Shown in pieces: positions 1 to 6,684 of a DNA stretch of 36,433 bases. Position 1 is the first letter of the stretch. Each line of letters starts with the position of its first letter. Source of the DNA: Planctomycetota bacterium (lineage in GTDB: Bacteria > Planctomycetota > SZUA-567 > JAKLDR01); contig JAKLDR010000036.1 in NCBI GenBank assembly GCA_022703445.1, positions 1 to 36,433 on the forward strand, read 5' to 3'. The notes beneath the pieces are model-generated. The model saw only the letters and a list, made by a program, of their open reading frames with translations, did no database searches and was not told the DNA's origin. The position numbers and the translations under genes are program-made.

Positions 1-132
1 CGCAAACACATCACGCTCTCCCCAACAGTCGAACACACGCCCTCCACGTATATGAACACTGCATGTAATGTATCTACATCCTATGCACATACATGTCAAT
101 AAGAAAAGCGGCAATTCCAAAATCAAGACCCC
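1..132. other. AT-rich non-coding stretch upstream of the Cdc6-like gene
   Basis: No convincing gene is visible here. The stretch is clearly more AT-rich than the rest of the window, especially 50-120, and contains several partly palindromic ACAT/ATGT words (for example ACATGT at 92-97). It precedes an Orc1/Cdc6-like gene, so promoter or replicator-like elements are conceivable, but I cannot identify a defined motif. Confidence 0.3.
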
Positions 133-342
133 TTGACCTTTCGGCCGCAGGACCATACGCGTGAGCAGGTTATGGACCTGGCTGCGGCCTTCGTCTGGAT
201 GTCCTGGGATATCTGGCAAGCCTTGCACAAGAAGGCCTCCGAGGTCTCAATCGGCCGCCTGAAACAGTGGGAGAACAGGCTTCAGGAGATTGAAAGGGCC
301 TTCGGCAGGCTCCGGCTCGACACAAGGTTTATAAGGGGCTGA
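133..342 (+). CDS. Small hypothetical protein (weakly supported)
   Basis: A short open frame closed by TGA at 340-342, 28 nt before the Cdc6-like gene and on the same strand. It can start at TTG 133 (69 aa) or ATG 172 (56 aa). Neither start has a clear Shine-Dalgarno sequence, so the longer frame is given only as an outer limit. The product would be mostly helical, with Trp-rich and charged segments, and has no signal peptide or membrane segment. I do not recognise a family. Its position suggests co-transcription with the ATPase gene, but it may be spurious or the remnant of a longer gene. Confidence 0.35.
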   Translation: MTFRPQDHTREQVMDLAAAFVWMSWDIWQALHKKASEVSIGRLKQWENRLQEIERAFGRLRLDTRFIRG

Positions 343-370
343 TGGTTTACACGTGCGGTGAAGTTTATCC

Positions 371-1501
371 ATGACCATCGCGGACTACCTCAAACAAAGA
401 GCTGACCATCTAACCCAAGCCGGAAGGCGCATCAAGGATTTTCAGGTGTTCGACTTCAACTACATGCCGGAGCAGCCGCTCATGCGTGAGGAGGTCAAGC
501 CCATCATCGATGCCTGCCTCCGCTACCTCAGTACCGGCATCGCCAACCATGTCTTCATCTTTGGCAGCCGAGGCTCGGGCAAGACCCTTACAGTCAAGCA
601 CCTCGGACGCCTCCTGGCCCAGCAGCACCAAGCCGAGGTTCTCTACGCAAACTGCCGCCAGCACAACACGAGCTTCAAGATTCTTGCGCACCTTCTCGGC
701 GTCAGGCCCAGGGGATGCAGCCTGGACGAACTCTGGCACAGGTTCACCGAGGCCCACAGTGGCCGGTTACTGCTGATCCTCGACGAGGTGGACCTTATCT
801 CCGAAAAGGACCGCAACAAGGACATCCTCTATCTCATTGGCCGTTCGCCCAGGAACTACATGACCATCCTGCTCAGCAATCACCCAAAGTTCCTCAATAC
901 GCTGGACGAGAGCGTCCGATCATCGCTCCAGACCGAGCTTATCCACTTCCGCAACTATGACGCCCAGGAGATCATGCGGATACTCAAAGATCGGGCTCTG
1001 CTGGGGCTCAAAGACATGCCGGATGAGACCATGGCCAAGATCGCGGCGCTCACGACCCGGGCCACGAACTCCGATGTGAGAGTGGCGATCAAGACGCTCT
1101 ACTACGCTGCACTGGAAGAATCCGGTGACATTGAAGACTTCTTCAACCGTGCCAGGCGAGACCTCATCACCGACATACTTGCCGACCTCAGCGACCGTAA
1201 CCTGATGATTCTCAAGGCTGTTGCCAACATCCAGGAACCCTTCGTCAAGGCAGTCTACGAGGAATACCGCCGGCTAAGCATCCAAGAGCACGAAGAGCCC
1301 TTCTCATATGTCTACTTTTACGCCAACCTCAGCTATCTCCAGAGCATCGGGTTGCTTGTGCTGGTTGCCACAAAGGTCGGCCGAACCTACACCAACCGCA
1401 TCCAGGCCCTGTTCGACGCCGAGATGCTCAGGGCCATCTGGGGCATGCGGTTCGGCACGGCGGGCTCAGAAGTTCACGGACTTACGGGTACTCATTCATA
1501 G
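371..1501 (+). CDS. Orc1/Cdc6-like AAA+ ATPase
   Basis: A 376-aa protein with the layout of archaeal Orc1/Cdc6 replication initiators. It has an N-terminal linker resembling the archaeal 'xPxxxPxRExE' lead-in (residues 30-42), Walker A GSRGSGKT (65-72) and the Orc1-type NCRQ segment (94-97). Further on are Walker B LILDEVD (135-141), sensor 1 with SN (169-170) followed by a KFL..LD..V.SSL stretch, and a sensor 2 arginine near 237. A C-terminal winged-helix-like region covers about 260-370. In archaea these proteins bind origin DNA and load MCM; bacteria normally use DnaA, so this is an unusual bacterial homologue. In an island it may act in replication or maintenance of the element, or as a generic AAA+ DNA-binding switch; its role here is inference. 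The start is ATG 371, with only a weak GGTGAAG upstream. A degenerate copy of its C-terminal end occurs at 5737-5841. Confidence 0.85.
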   Translation: MTIADYLKQRADHLTQAGRRIKDFQVFDFNYMPEQPLMREEVKPIIDACLRYLSTGIANHVFIFGSRGSGKTLTVKHLGRLLAQQHQAEVLYANCRQHNTSFKILAHLLGVRPRGCSLDELWHRFTEAHSGRLLLILDEVDLISEKDRNKDILYLIGRSPRNYMTILLSNHPKFLNTLDESVRSSLQTELIHFRNYDAQEIMRILKDRALLGLKDMPDETMAKIAALTTRATNSDVRVAIKTLYYAALEESGDIEDFFNRARRDLITDILADLSDRNLMILKAVANIQEPFVKAVYEEYRRLSIQEHEEPFSYVYFYANLSYLQSIGLLVLVATKVGRTYTNRIQALFDAEMLRAIWGMRFGTAGSEVHGLTGTHS

Positions 1502-1573
1502 ACAGAAAGCGCCTTGACGAGTGTGGGGCTGGAGTCACAATCTCCGGGCACCGCTCTGGTTCCGTTGTTCGTG

Positions 1574-1596
1574 CAGGAGTAGGCATCTCCTGTTTT
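1574..1596 (+). terminator. Weak hairpin plus T-run after the Cdc6-like gene
   Basis: CAGGAG (1574-1579) and CTCCTG (1587-1592) form a 6-bp stem with a 7-nt loop, followed directly by TTTT. It lies 73 nt after the stop codon at 1501 and before the sigma-like gene. The stem is short and the T-run is only four bases, so termination would be weak. The rest of 1502-1632 shows no gene and no strong promoter. Confidence 0.3.
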
Positions 1597-1632
1597 CGGT
1601 CTAACAACAAGCGCTCGTGGGCAACACATACA

Positions 1633-2310
1633 ATGTCCACGGTGGTTGTGAGCGTCGGGATGGTGTCGATGGACACAAAGGATGAAACCACCCTTCTTGA
1701 GATGTGCGACAGCAATAAGAAGCTGTCACGGGCAGCCATACTAGCGGTTGTCGAAAAGGAATTGCCTCATCTGGTAACAGCTGTCGAGGTCAGCTTAAAG
1801 AAGCGCGAGATCCAAGGAGACCGGAAAGGGATGGCCGAGGACATAGTCCAAAATGTCCTTGTCGACATGGTACTGAGGACAAGAGATGGGAGCATGCTCG
1901 ACATCAAGAAGTCCATTGAGAGCTACCTTTACGGCGCCGCCAGACTGAGCATGAAGCGCTATTTGCGCGATCAGGCAAGGAAGCAAGACAAGCCGCCGGA
2001 TTCCGACGCATTCTGGGAGAAGACAGACCGGCTCCTCCTGGATGCAGGTATCTCGCCTTCGGAGGCGCGGGAATCAGAGGATGCCGTCTTCGATTGCATC
2101 CAGCGCTTGATGGGCAAACAGCAAGTCTATATGAAGCTCCTTGCCGAGGATTGCGAGGATCCACCGAGCGATTCCGAAATCGGCAGGCTCTTCAACGTTT
2201 CCGCAGTATCGGTACGCAACGTCATCTTCGAGGCCCGCAAGCACATGGCAGAATGCTTGTCCAAGAAGGGCGTTGACCTGTCTGCCCTTGGGAAAGGAGG
2301 AACGCCGTGA
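1633..2310 (+). CDS. RNA polymerase sigma-70 family (ECF-like) factor
   Basis: A 225-aa protein with the two-domain layout of ECF-type sigma factors. The region-2-like part (about residues 50-115) includes an 'AEDIVQNVLVDM' segment matching the usual 'AEDLvQdvf' core. A region-4-like helix-turn-helix (about 150-205) includes 'SDSEIGRLFNVSAVSVRNVI'. The polypeptide is slightly longer than a minimal ECF factor. The start is uncertain: ATG 1633 has no clear Shine-Dalgarno sequence, and ATG 1660 or 1669 are alternatives. Its stop overlaps the start of the next gene (GTGA at 2307-2310), so the two are translationally coupled. With the 131-aa protein and an ImmA/IrrE peptidase it forms a trio that looks like a sigma factor with a regulatory module. 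The family call is fairly secure; the target promoters are unknown. Confidence 0.7.
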   Translation: MSTVVVSVGMVSMDTKDETTLLEMCDSNKKLSRAAILAVVEKELPHLVTAVEVSLKKREIQGDRKGMAEDIVQNVLVDMVLRTRDGSMLDIKKSIESYLYGAARLSMKRYLRDQARKQDKPPDSDAFWEKTDRLLLDAGISPSEARESEDAVFDCIQRLMGKQQVYMKLLAEDCEDPPSDSEIGRLFNVSAVSVRNVIFEARKHMAECLSKKGVDLSALGKGGTP

Positions 2311-2702
2311 GCCACGACAGCCGGAGCGATACCCTCCTCTGCGTCTTGTGCGCTCGTGCCCTTCAACGGAAAGGCGAAGGCTTTCCTTCAACCGCGGAAG
2401 AGATCGCCGCTTTCAAAGCTGCGCATTCAATCAGTGCCGAAGACATGGCACGATTCCGCGTCTTAGCGCAACGGATGGTTGATGTTGCCCTGGCTGAGGC
2501 CGACAAAGACACACCTCAGATTTCGATATTGCCAAGGCGCTTGTTGACCAATACACCCGAAGATGCTCAAGGCTTCCGGTACGCGGCTCGCAAGGCGCAA
2601 GGAGCGAACATCTCTGATGATCTCAAGAAGGTGATAGACCACCTGATCGACGAGAAAAGGAAACGGCGCGACGGCGAGACGGGAAATGGACAGAATGCGT
2701 AA
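2307..2702 (+). CDS. 131-aa protein between sigma factor and ImmA peptidase (possible anti-sigma-type partner)
   Basis: A hydrophilic, mostly helical protein of 131 aa that I cannot place in a family. It starts at GTG 2307 with an excellent AAAGGAGG (2293-2300) at 6-nt spacing and overlaps the sigma gene by 4 nt. It ends inside the next gene (17-nt overlap). There is no membrane segment and no zinc-binding cysteine cluster, so it is not a typical ZAS-type or membrane anti-sigma factor. Its tight coupling between a sigma-like factor and a metallopeptidase suggests that it holds the sigma factor inactive and is cleaved by the peptidase, by analogy with ImmR/ImmA. That role is inference from context only. 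Confidence 0.6.
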   Translation: MSHDSRSDTLLCVLCARALQRKGEGFPSTAEEIAAFKAAHSISAEDMARFRVLAQRMVDVALAEADKDTPQISILPRRLLTNTPEDAQGFRYAARKAQGANISDDLKKVIDHLIDEKRKRRDGETGNGQNA

Positions 2703-3498
2703 GGATCCTGCATGGGAGCGGCTGGACGACATTCAGAAAGAGGCCGACTCCTATGTTCGCAATGCCAACATAACCACTCTGCCGGTTGATCCCGGATTCT
2801 GGTGTCGAGCAGAGGACGATATTTACGCAAAGGCTCTTGACCTGAAGGGCGAGTGCGACGGTCTCCTTGTGTTTCGGGACGGAACCTTTCACCTCTTCTA
2901 TCAGCCGGACCAATACCGCGGAAGGTTCAACTTCGCTCACGAGGTGGCGCACTTCCTGTTGGACGAACATCATCAAGCCATCAGAGATGGGCGGGGTGAA
3001 CATAAGTCCCAGACCGGGTTCATCACCGACATTCAGATGGAGCGTGAAGCCGACTGTTTCGCGTCAGCTCTACTCATGCCCGAATCGGTCTTCTGGAAGC
3101 TGTGCCCGGATCCCAATTTCCGAGACATTGGGCGTACGGCGGCGGCCTTCGATGTCTCGCTAACTTCCGCGGCCATACGGACGGTCCAGTATACGCCCCT
3201 GCGAGCAGCTCTCATTGTTAGCACGGCCGGAAAGGTCGCCTGGGGGCGGGTTTCCGAGGGCTTGGCACGTTCTGGCATATACGACGTTAAGAAGGGGAAG
3301 TCGTTGCCGCCCCGCTCCAAGAGCTGCGATATCTGGTCCAAGCCGAGCTGCATTCCCAGCGGCATCGTTGAGGGGGCCGAGAGCTGCGCCTCTGAATGGT
3401 TCGCGGTGTACAGTCATCCCCTCAGGCTGTGGGAGGAAGTATTCTGCATTCCACGCTTCGGGACAGTTCTGACATTGCTGACTGCCTACGATGAGTAG
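2686..3498 (+). CDS. ImmA/IrrE family metallopeptidase (sigma-associated)
   Basis: A 270-aa protein with the zincin motif HEVAH (residues 85-89) inside 'FNFAHEVAHFLLDEHH'. A downstream helix, 'EREADCFASALLMP', carries the third zinc ligand, as in the ImmA/IrrE (COG2856, M78) family. Family members cleave repressors, for example ImmA acting on ImmR and IrrE acting on DdrO. The C-terminal ~100 residues hold several cysteines and are not recognisable. ATG 2686 lies inside the preceding gene, and ATG 2695 is a second candidate. It ends the sigma-unknown-peptidase operon and converges on the E1 gene 12 nt away. The obvious candidate substrate is the sigma factor or the 131-aa protein next to it (inference). 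Confidence 0.85.
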   Translation: MDRMRKDPAWERLDDIQKEADSYVRNANITTLPVDPGFWCRAEDDIYAKALDLKGECDGLLVFRDGTFHLFYQPDQYRGRFNFAHEVAHFLLDEHHQAIRDGRGEHKSQTGFITDIQMEREADCFASALLMPESVFWKLCPDPNFRDIGRTAAAFDVSLTSAAIRTVQYTPLRAALIVSTAGKVAWGRVSEGLARSGIYDVKKGKSLPPRSKSCDIWSKPSCIPSGIVEGAESCASEWFAVYSHPLRLWEEVFCIPRFGTVLTLLTAYDE

Positions 3499-3510
3499 GC
3501 CGCTCGCTGG

Positions 3511-4395
3511 CTAACCAGGACTGCGCTTTGAGCGGTCGACGAAGCGCATAATGTCGGCAGCGTCCCTCTTGCCAACCAAATCATTGCAGATCCGGCATTC
3601 AGGGCGCTTGGTGTCACTGGACTTGGTAACTACGCCGCGCATTCCGTGATAGGTGAGCATGCGTTCTGGAGGACGTAGCCCGGTGACCAGGGCTATGAAC
3701 TCGCCAACGGCCAAACTCGAGACCACGCCGTTCATGGAGACGACCGACGGAGAGCGAGCCTGCGGGCCGAGGCCATAGCCGTGCTTCTCCCGGTAAGCTC
3801 GTTCCTCGGGGCTCTCGAGCGCCTGCTTGGCTGCTTCAAGGTCGATCTCGCCTGCGCAGAGCAGGCAGAACGTGCCGGGCAATGCAACGATGACCCGTCC
3901 CCCGAATTCCTTGAGCTTGCCGTCCCTATCGACAATGATCTCGCTTGCTACGTCGATGAGCGGCTTCCCATAGGCTGCCGCCAGGTGGTTTAGGACAAAC
4001 CGCGCAGCGTCGTTGTCCACGCACCCAAACACAACGTCCGGGCCTGCAATAAGTAGCTCCAGCGCTTCCGTGGTCATCAGGTTGCGTTTGAGCATCGTCA
4101 ACTGCACATGCTCGTTGATGGCCCGGACATGTCGGCCAATCACTTCTACCTTGGGCCTACGTTCAAGGGCATCTTGCATGGTGGCCCCGACCAAACGGTT
4201 CAGGTTGGTCTCCTCGACCACATCGTCATCAATCAAGACGATGTCCTTGACGCCAAGGTAGGCAAGCTGCTGCGCCACATGGCAACCGGTTCCCCCGAGG
4301 CCTACGATGGCAACGCGCGTGGCTGCGACCTTGTCATGGCCCTCCTGGCCGAAGGCCAGTTTCTGCCGGTCATAGCGATTGTCATGGTCCGTCAC
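3511..4395 (-). CDS. E1-like (ThiF/MoeB-type) adenylyltransferase of the ubiquitin-like operon
   Basis: A 294-aa E1-like enzyme. It has the Rossmann ATP-binding motif GLGGTG (residues 32-37), the acidic 'DIVLIDDDVVEETNLNR' segment typical of ThiF/MoeB/E1 proteins (51-67), and 'GCVDND' (124-129). Two CxxC pairs (C177/C180 and C267/C270) should bind structural zinc. It would adenylate the C-terminal glycine of the Ubl encoded at 5337-5591. A catalytic cysteine at the usual E1 position is not obvious: the equivalent stretch reads 'SPSVVSMNG', leaving C38 and C125 as other cysteines. The start is GTG 4395, because it overlaps the JAB stop as GTGA and has GGAGG about 8 nt upstream. A longer in-frame reading from 4566 would lie wholly inside the JAB gene and is not preferred. 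It is the last gene of the operon. Confidence 0.88.
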   Translation of the reverse strand: MTDHDNRYDRQKLAFGQEGHDKVAATRVAIVGLGGTGCHVAQQLAYLGVKDIVLIDDDVVEETNLNRLVGATMQDALERRPKVEVIGRHVRAINEHVQLTMLKRNLMTTEALELLIAGPDVVFGCVDNDAARFVLNHLAAAYGKPLIDVASEIIVDRDGKLKEFGGRVIVALPGTFCLLCAGEIDLEAAKQALESPEERAYREKHGYGLGPQARSPSVVSMNGVVSSLAVGEFIALVTGLRPPERMLTYHGMRGVVTKSSDTKRPECRICNDLVGKRDAADIMRFVDRSKRSPG

Positions 4396-4952
4396 TTTTG
4401 CCTCCTGTAGCCCCAGCCTCGTACGGAGCTTTCCAGTGCCCGGTTGTCGGCGAACCTGAGGGGCTTGGGGTTCCCCGATACATCGATTTGGACCACATCC
4501 GAAATGGGCATCACCCCATCGGGCGGGGAGGTCCAGACTGCGCCCGCTACCTGCATATGGCTCCACACGATGGCACCGTACATCTTACCGGGAAGTTTCC
4601 ACTTCACGTAACGCAGCACCTCAGCCAGGCCAGCGGTGTCGCTGACGGAGAAACCAGCCGGCCCCATGCCACGGTGGGAGTGAAACTCGACCAGGTGGGA
4701 GTCGCGCTCGCGAGCCATCAGCATAACTTTGAGGCGCTCCTCGTCCCGGAGCGAAAGGTGGTAACCCGTCTGCCTTTCCCATCCACTCCTCGGCACCAGG
4801 TAGGACGCGGTGGCCGACAGAACTACCTGCCCCTTGGCTTGGCTGAGGTCGGCAAAGAGGAAGCCCCCTTGTTCGGTAGTTCCCCGGAAGATGTGCGCGT
4901 GCAGGTCTGAGCACAGCGCTGTGGGGATCAGTATCTTTGCCTGCCGTTTCAT
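4392..4952 (-). CDS. JAB/JAMM-domain metallo-isopeptidase
   Basis: A 186-aa JAB1/MPN-like protein. The JAMM residues are visible: E28 in 'EQGGFLFAD', then H91 and H93 in 'EFHSHRG', S102 and D105 in 'FSVSD'. The H-to-S spacing is one residue longer than the canonical x7. JAMM enzymes remove ubiquitin-like proteins from targets or trim their precursors. The Ubl here already ends in glycine, so deconjugation is more likely than maturation (inference). ATG 4952 is chosen because it overlaps the E2 stop as ATGA and has AGGGA upstream; an in-frame extension to 5054 would lie inside the E2 gene. It overlaps the E1 gene by 4 nt, so the pair is translationally coupled. Confidence 0.85.
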   Translation of the reverse strand: MKRQAKILIPTALCSDLHAHIFRGTTEQGGFLFADLSQAKGQVVLSATASYLVPRSGWERQTGYHLSLRDEERLKVMLMARERDSHLVEFHSHRGMGPAGFSVSDTAGLAEVLRYVKWKLPGKMYGAIVWSHMQVAGAVWTSPPDGVMPISDVVQIDVSGNPKPLRFADNRALESSVRGWGYRRQK

Positions 4953-5335
4953 TTCCCTGCGCGCAGCCTCCACAAGATGTGCCGGACGAACGTAACCAAA
5001 TTGTCCCCCGCCTCGATGGGCGTGGCGCACCGCCATGCGCCCTTGGGGTGCCACGAGAAAACGCCGTATCCAGGAATGGGCGAACCGCCATCCTCAGTGT
5101 AGTTGTCCGGCTTTTCTCCGCTGGCTAATCGCAGCCCCGTCTCGACGTAGAAATTGTCAGGCGAGGTCTCCGGGTAAGTGACGGGCAGGCTGAAGACCAG
5201 CGTGGTCGTTGCTCGATTCCATCCCGGCGGCATCGGGAAGCCGGCAATGGTCACCCGCCGTTGCCGCTCATCGTATTGGACCCCGGGGTACGATTGCTTC
5301 AGCATCTCCAGCTCGTTGCGCAGGCGCTCATCCAT
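4949..5335 (-). CDS. Prokaryotic E2-like conjugating enzyme (E2 family E type)
   Basis: A 128-aa protein with the E2 signature 'LPVTYPETSPDNFYV' (residues 50-64), matching the YPxxxP turn of ubiquitin-conjugating enzymes. A single cysteine, C103, follows an 'SWHPKGAWRC' stretch near the C-terminus and is the candidate catalytic residue. The C-terminal helix is 'LVTFVRHILWRLR'. It would accept the Ubl from the E1 as a thioester and pass it to a target. It matches what is known of prokaryotic E2 family E proteins found with multiubiquitin-type Ubls. ATG 5335 starts one base after the Ubl stop, with GAGGGG about 5 nt upstream, and its stop overlaps the JAB start (ATGA). No E3 is visible. Confidence 0.82.
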   Translation of the reverse strand: MDERLRNELEMLKQSYPGVQYDERQRRVTIAGFPMPPGWNRATTTLVFSLPVTYPETSPDNFYVETGLRLASGEKPDNYTEDGGSPIPGYGVFSWHPKGAWRCATPIEAGDNLVTFVRHILWRLRAGK

Positions 5336-5336
5336 G

Positions 5337-5591
5337 TTAGCCCCTCTTGAAGGAGGGCTTGCTGCCATACCTGTGGCCAGGCTTGAGTTCGACCACCTCG
5401 TTTTCGCCGAGGGTCCTTTCCGTGCCGTCGGTGAACTCCTCGATCACCGGCATGTTCGCTGGCAGGCTCCCCAAGGACCGGATCTGCGGGACCGAGATGG
5501 TGTTGCTGTCCCAGGGGTGCTCTGTGCCTTCGATGTTGACGTAGTACTTGGGCCCCTGCCCCCGGTCACCCTTACCTTCGTTCTGTACCAT
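5337..5591 (-). CDS. Ubiquitin-like protein (multiubiquitin-family, single domain)
   Basis: An 84-aa protein resembling one repeat of the prokaryotic 'multiubiquitin' family. A disordered Gly/Lys-rich N-terminus (residues 1-14) is followed by a beta-grasp-like sequence beginning 'KYYVNIEGTEHPW' and ending '...SKPSFKRG'. The polypeptide ends on glycine (G84), so it appears ready for activation without trimming. ATG 5591 is the start because a perfect AGGAGG (5601-5606 on the complement) sits 9 nt upstream; the TTG at 5600 touches the ribosome-binding site. It is the first gene of the minus-strand operon Ubl-E2-JAB-E1. The assignment rests on motif resemblance plus the diagnostic gene neighbourhood. 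Confidence 0.8.
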   Translation of the reverse strand: MVQNEGKGDRGQGPKYYVNIEGTEHPWDSNTISVPQIRSLGSLPANMPVIEEFTDGTERTLGENEVVELKPGHRYGSKPSFKRG

Positions 5592-5665
5592 GGATCCCAA
5601 CCTCCTGAAACTGGTCCTTTGCCGCGTAGCCCATCAAGTGGCCAGACGTGCGGCAGAAGCAACTG

Positions 5666-5684
5666 CGGTGCGACCATCGCACCG
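5666..5684. promoter_or_regulatory. Perfect inverted repeat upstream of the ubiquitin-like operon
   Basis: CGGTGCGA (5666-5673) and TCGCACCG (5677-5684) are perfect inverted 8-mers separated by 3 nt, 75 nt upstream of the Ubl start codon. This is the right size and place for an operator bound by a dimeric regulator. A transcript hairpin is the alternative. I see no clear -35/-10 pair around it. Confidence 0.45.
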
Positions 5685-5736
5685 TTACACAATGATCGTT
5701 GCCTACTGGCAGGAAACGTTAGACCATATTCGCCCC

Positions 5737-5841
5737 AAAAAGGCCGGCCGCACCTACACCAACCGGGCCCAGGCGCTATTTGAAGCCGAGTTGCTCAACG
5801 CGGTCAGCAACGACAAGGGGAGCTTGGCAGACCAGCCATAG
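5737..5841 (+). pseudogene. Remnant of a second Cdc6-like gene (C-terminal end only)
   Basis: Reading in one frame, the segment from 5740 encodes 'KAGRTYTNRAQALFEAELL' and ends at TAG 5839-5841. This matches 'KVGRTYTNRIQALFDAEML' at the C-terminus of the Orc1/Cdc6-like protein (371-1501): 16 of 22 residues are identical, and the DNA is also clearly similar. Nothing upstream of 5737 in any frame resembles the ATPase domain, so this is the tail of a deleted paralogue or a partial duplication. It sits upstream of the Ubl operon on the opposite strand. The 5842-6042 stretch after it holds no gene I can support. Confidence 0.65.
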
Positions 5842-6042
5842 CGACGGACTTGCGCGATGGGCCTATGCGGAAGGCGTAGTCAGCTGCCTTGGCCTGGCCC
5901 TCAAGGCCCAGCGAAGCCTCAAGCACAGGGATACGTAGCCTTTGCGACTGCCATGCGCAATGAGCTGTGCTGAATATTCCTGCCTCCTGGACGTCTTCAA
6001 GATTGTGCGCGTACATGCAGCACACTAGGAAAGGTGGCCAGG

Positions 6043-6657
6043 ATGAACGGCTCATGGTCTAACAAGATGACCTCCCCGGACTTCGAGAATCTGAAGTCGT
6101 CCATAATCCAGGGATGGAAGCCCACTCTGGGGTTTAGGGAAGCGGTGTACCATAAAGAGCTCAAGGCCCTGCTTCCCAAGCTTACCGAGCAGCGAGCCGC
6201 TGGCGGGCTCCCGACGCTCGTCACTTCTGATCCAGGAGCACCGACGAGCCAACTGGAGATAGAGCCGACAGGCAGCGAACTCCTAATCTACCCGTATCGA
6301 GGCATGCTTGACGGTGATGCCCCTGGCCCCCCGATGAAGCCCGACCTCTTCTCTGGCGCAATAGCCATGGAGTTGAAAGTAGTCCCCTTCAACCACAAGG
6401 AGTTCTGTAGGACTCTCGGGCAGGTCTGGCTGTATTTGCACGCCCAGGAGCTTGCCGGGTTGATTGTCATCCTGATCGGCCCAACCGTGAAAGATTGTCA
6501 TATAGCTGGTCTCCGCCGTCTTTTGGCTGGGCATTCATTCAGCTCTCCGTCAGATTTCTTTGAAGAGCCTGATGAATTGACTCGCACAAGCACAGCTATT
6601 CTGCATTGGAACGGGGATGATTGGACCGAGCATGAGATGGGTGGCATGCAAGAGTGA
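6043..6657 (+). CDS. PD-(D/E)xK nuclease-like protein
   Basis: A 204-aa protein with the elements of a PD-(D/E)xK fold. An N-terminal helix has a conserved-type glutamate ('FREAVYHKELKALL', about residues 29-42). The core 'PDLFSGAIAMELKVV' supplies PD...ExK, and a following helix 'FCRTLGQVWLYLHA' has the Q-x(3)-Y type motif common in restriction-like nucleases. It would be a metal-dependent DNA or RNA nuclease. ATG 6043 is preferred over GTG 6034 because AAAGG lies 8 nt upstream of the ATG. It stands alone between the ubiquitin-like operon and a converging gene. No methyltransferase or helicase partner is adjacent, so a restriction system is not indicated. The fold call is by motif only. Confidence 0.6.
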   Translation: MNGSWSNKMTSPDFENLKSSIIQGWKPTLGFREAVYHKELKALLPKLTEQRAAGGLPTLVTSDPGAPTSQLEIEPTGSELLIYPYRGMLDGDAPGPPMKPDLFSGAIAMELKVVPFNHKEFCRTLGQVWLYLHAQELAGLIVILIGPTVKDCHIAGLRRLLAGHSFSSPSDFFEEPDELTRTSTAILHWNGDDWTEHEMGGMQE

Positions 6658-6684
6658 AGCGCACGTTTTAGCGCTGTGAGCCTA

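Noticed and set aside
6658..6684. AGCGC...GCGCT hairpin between the nuclease-like gene and the converging DUF6398-like gene as a terminator
   Set aside because: The stem is only 5 bp with an AT-rich loop and no following T-run, too weak to call.
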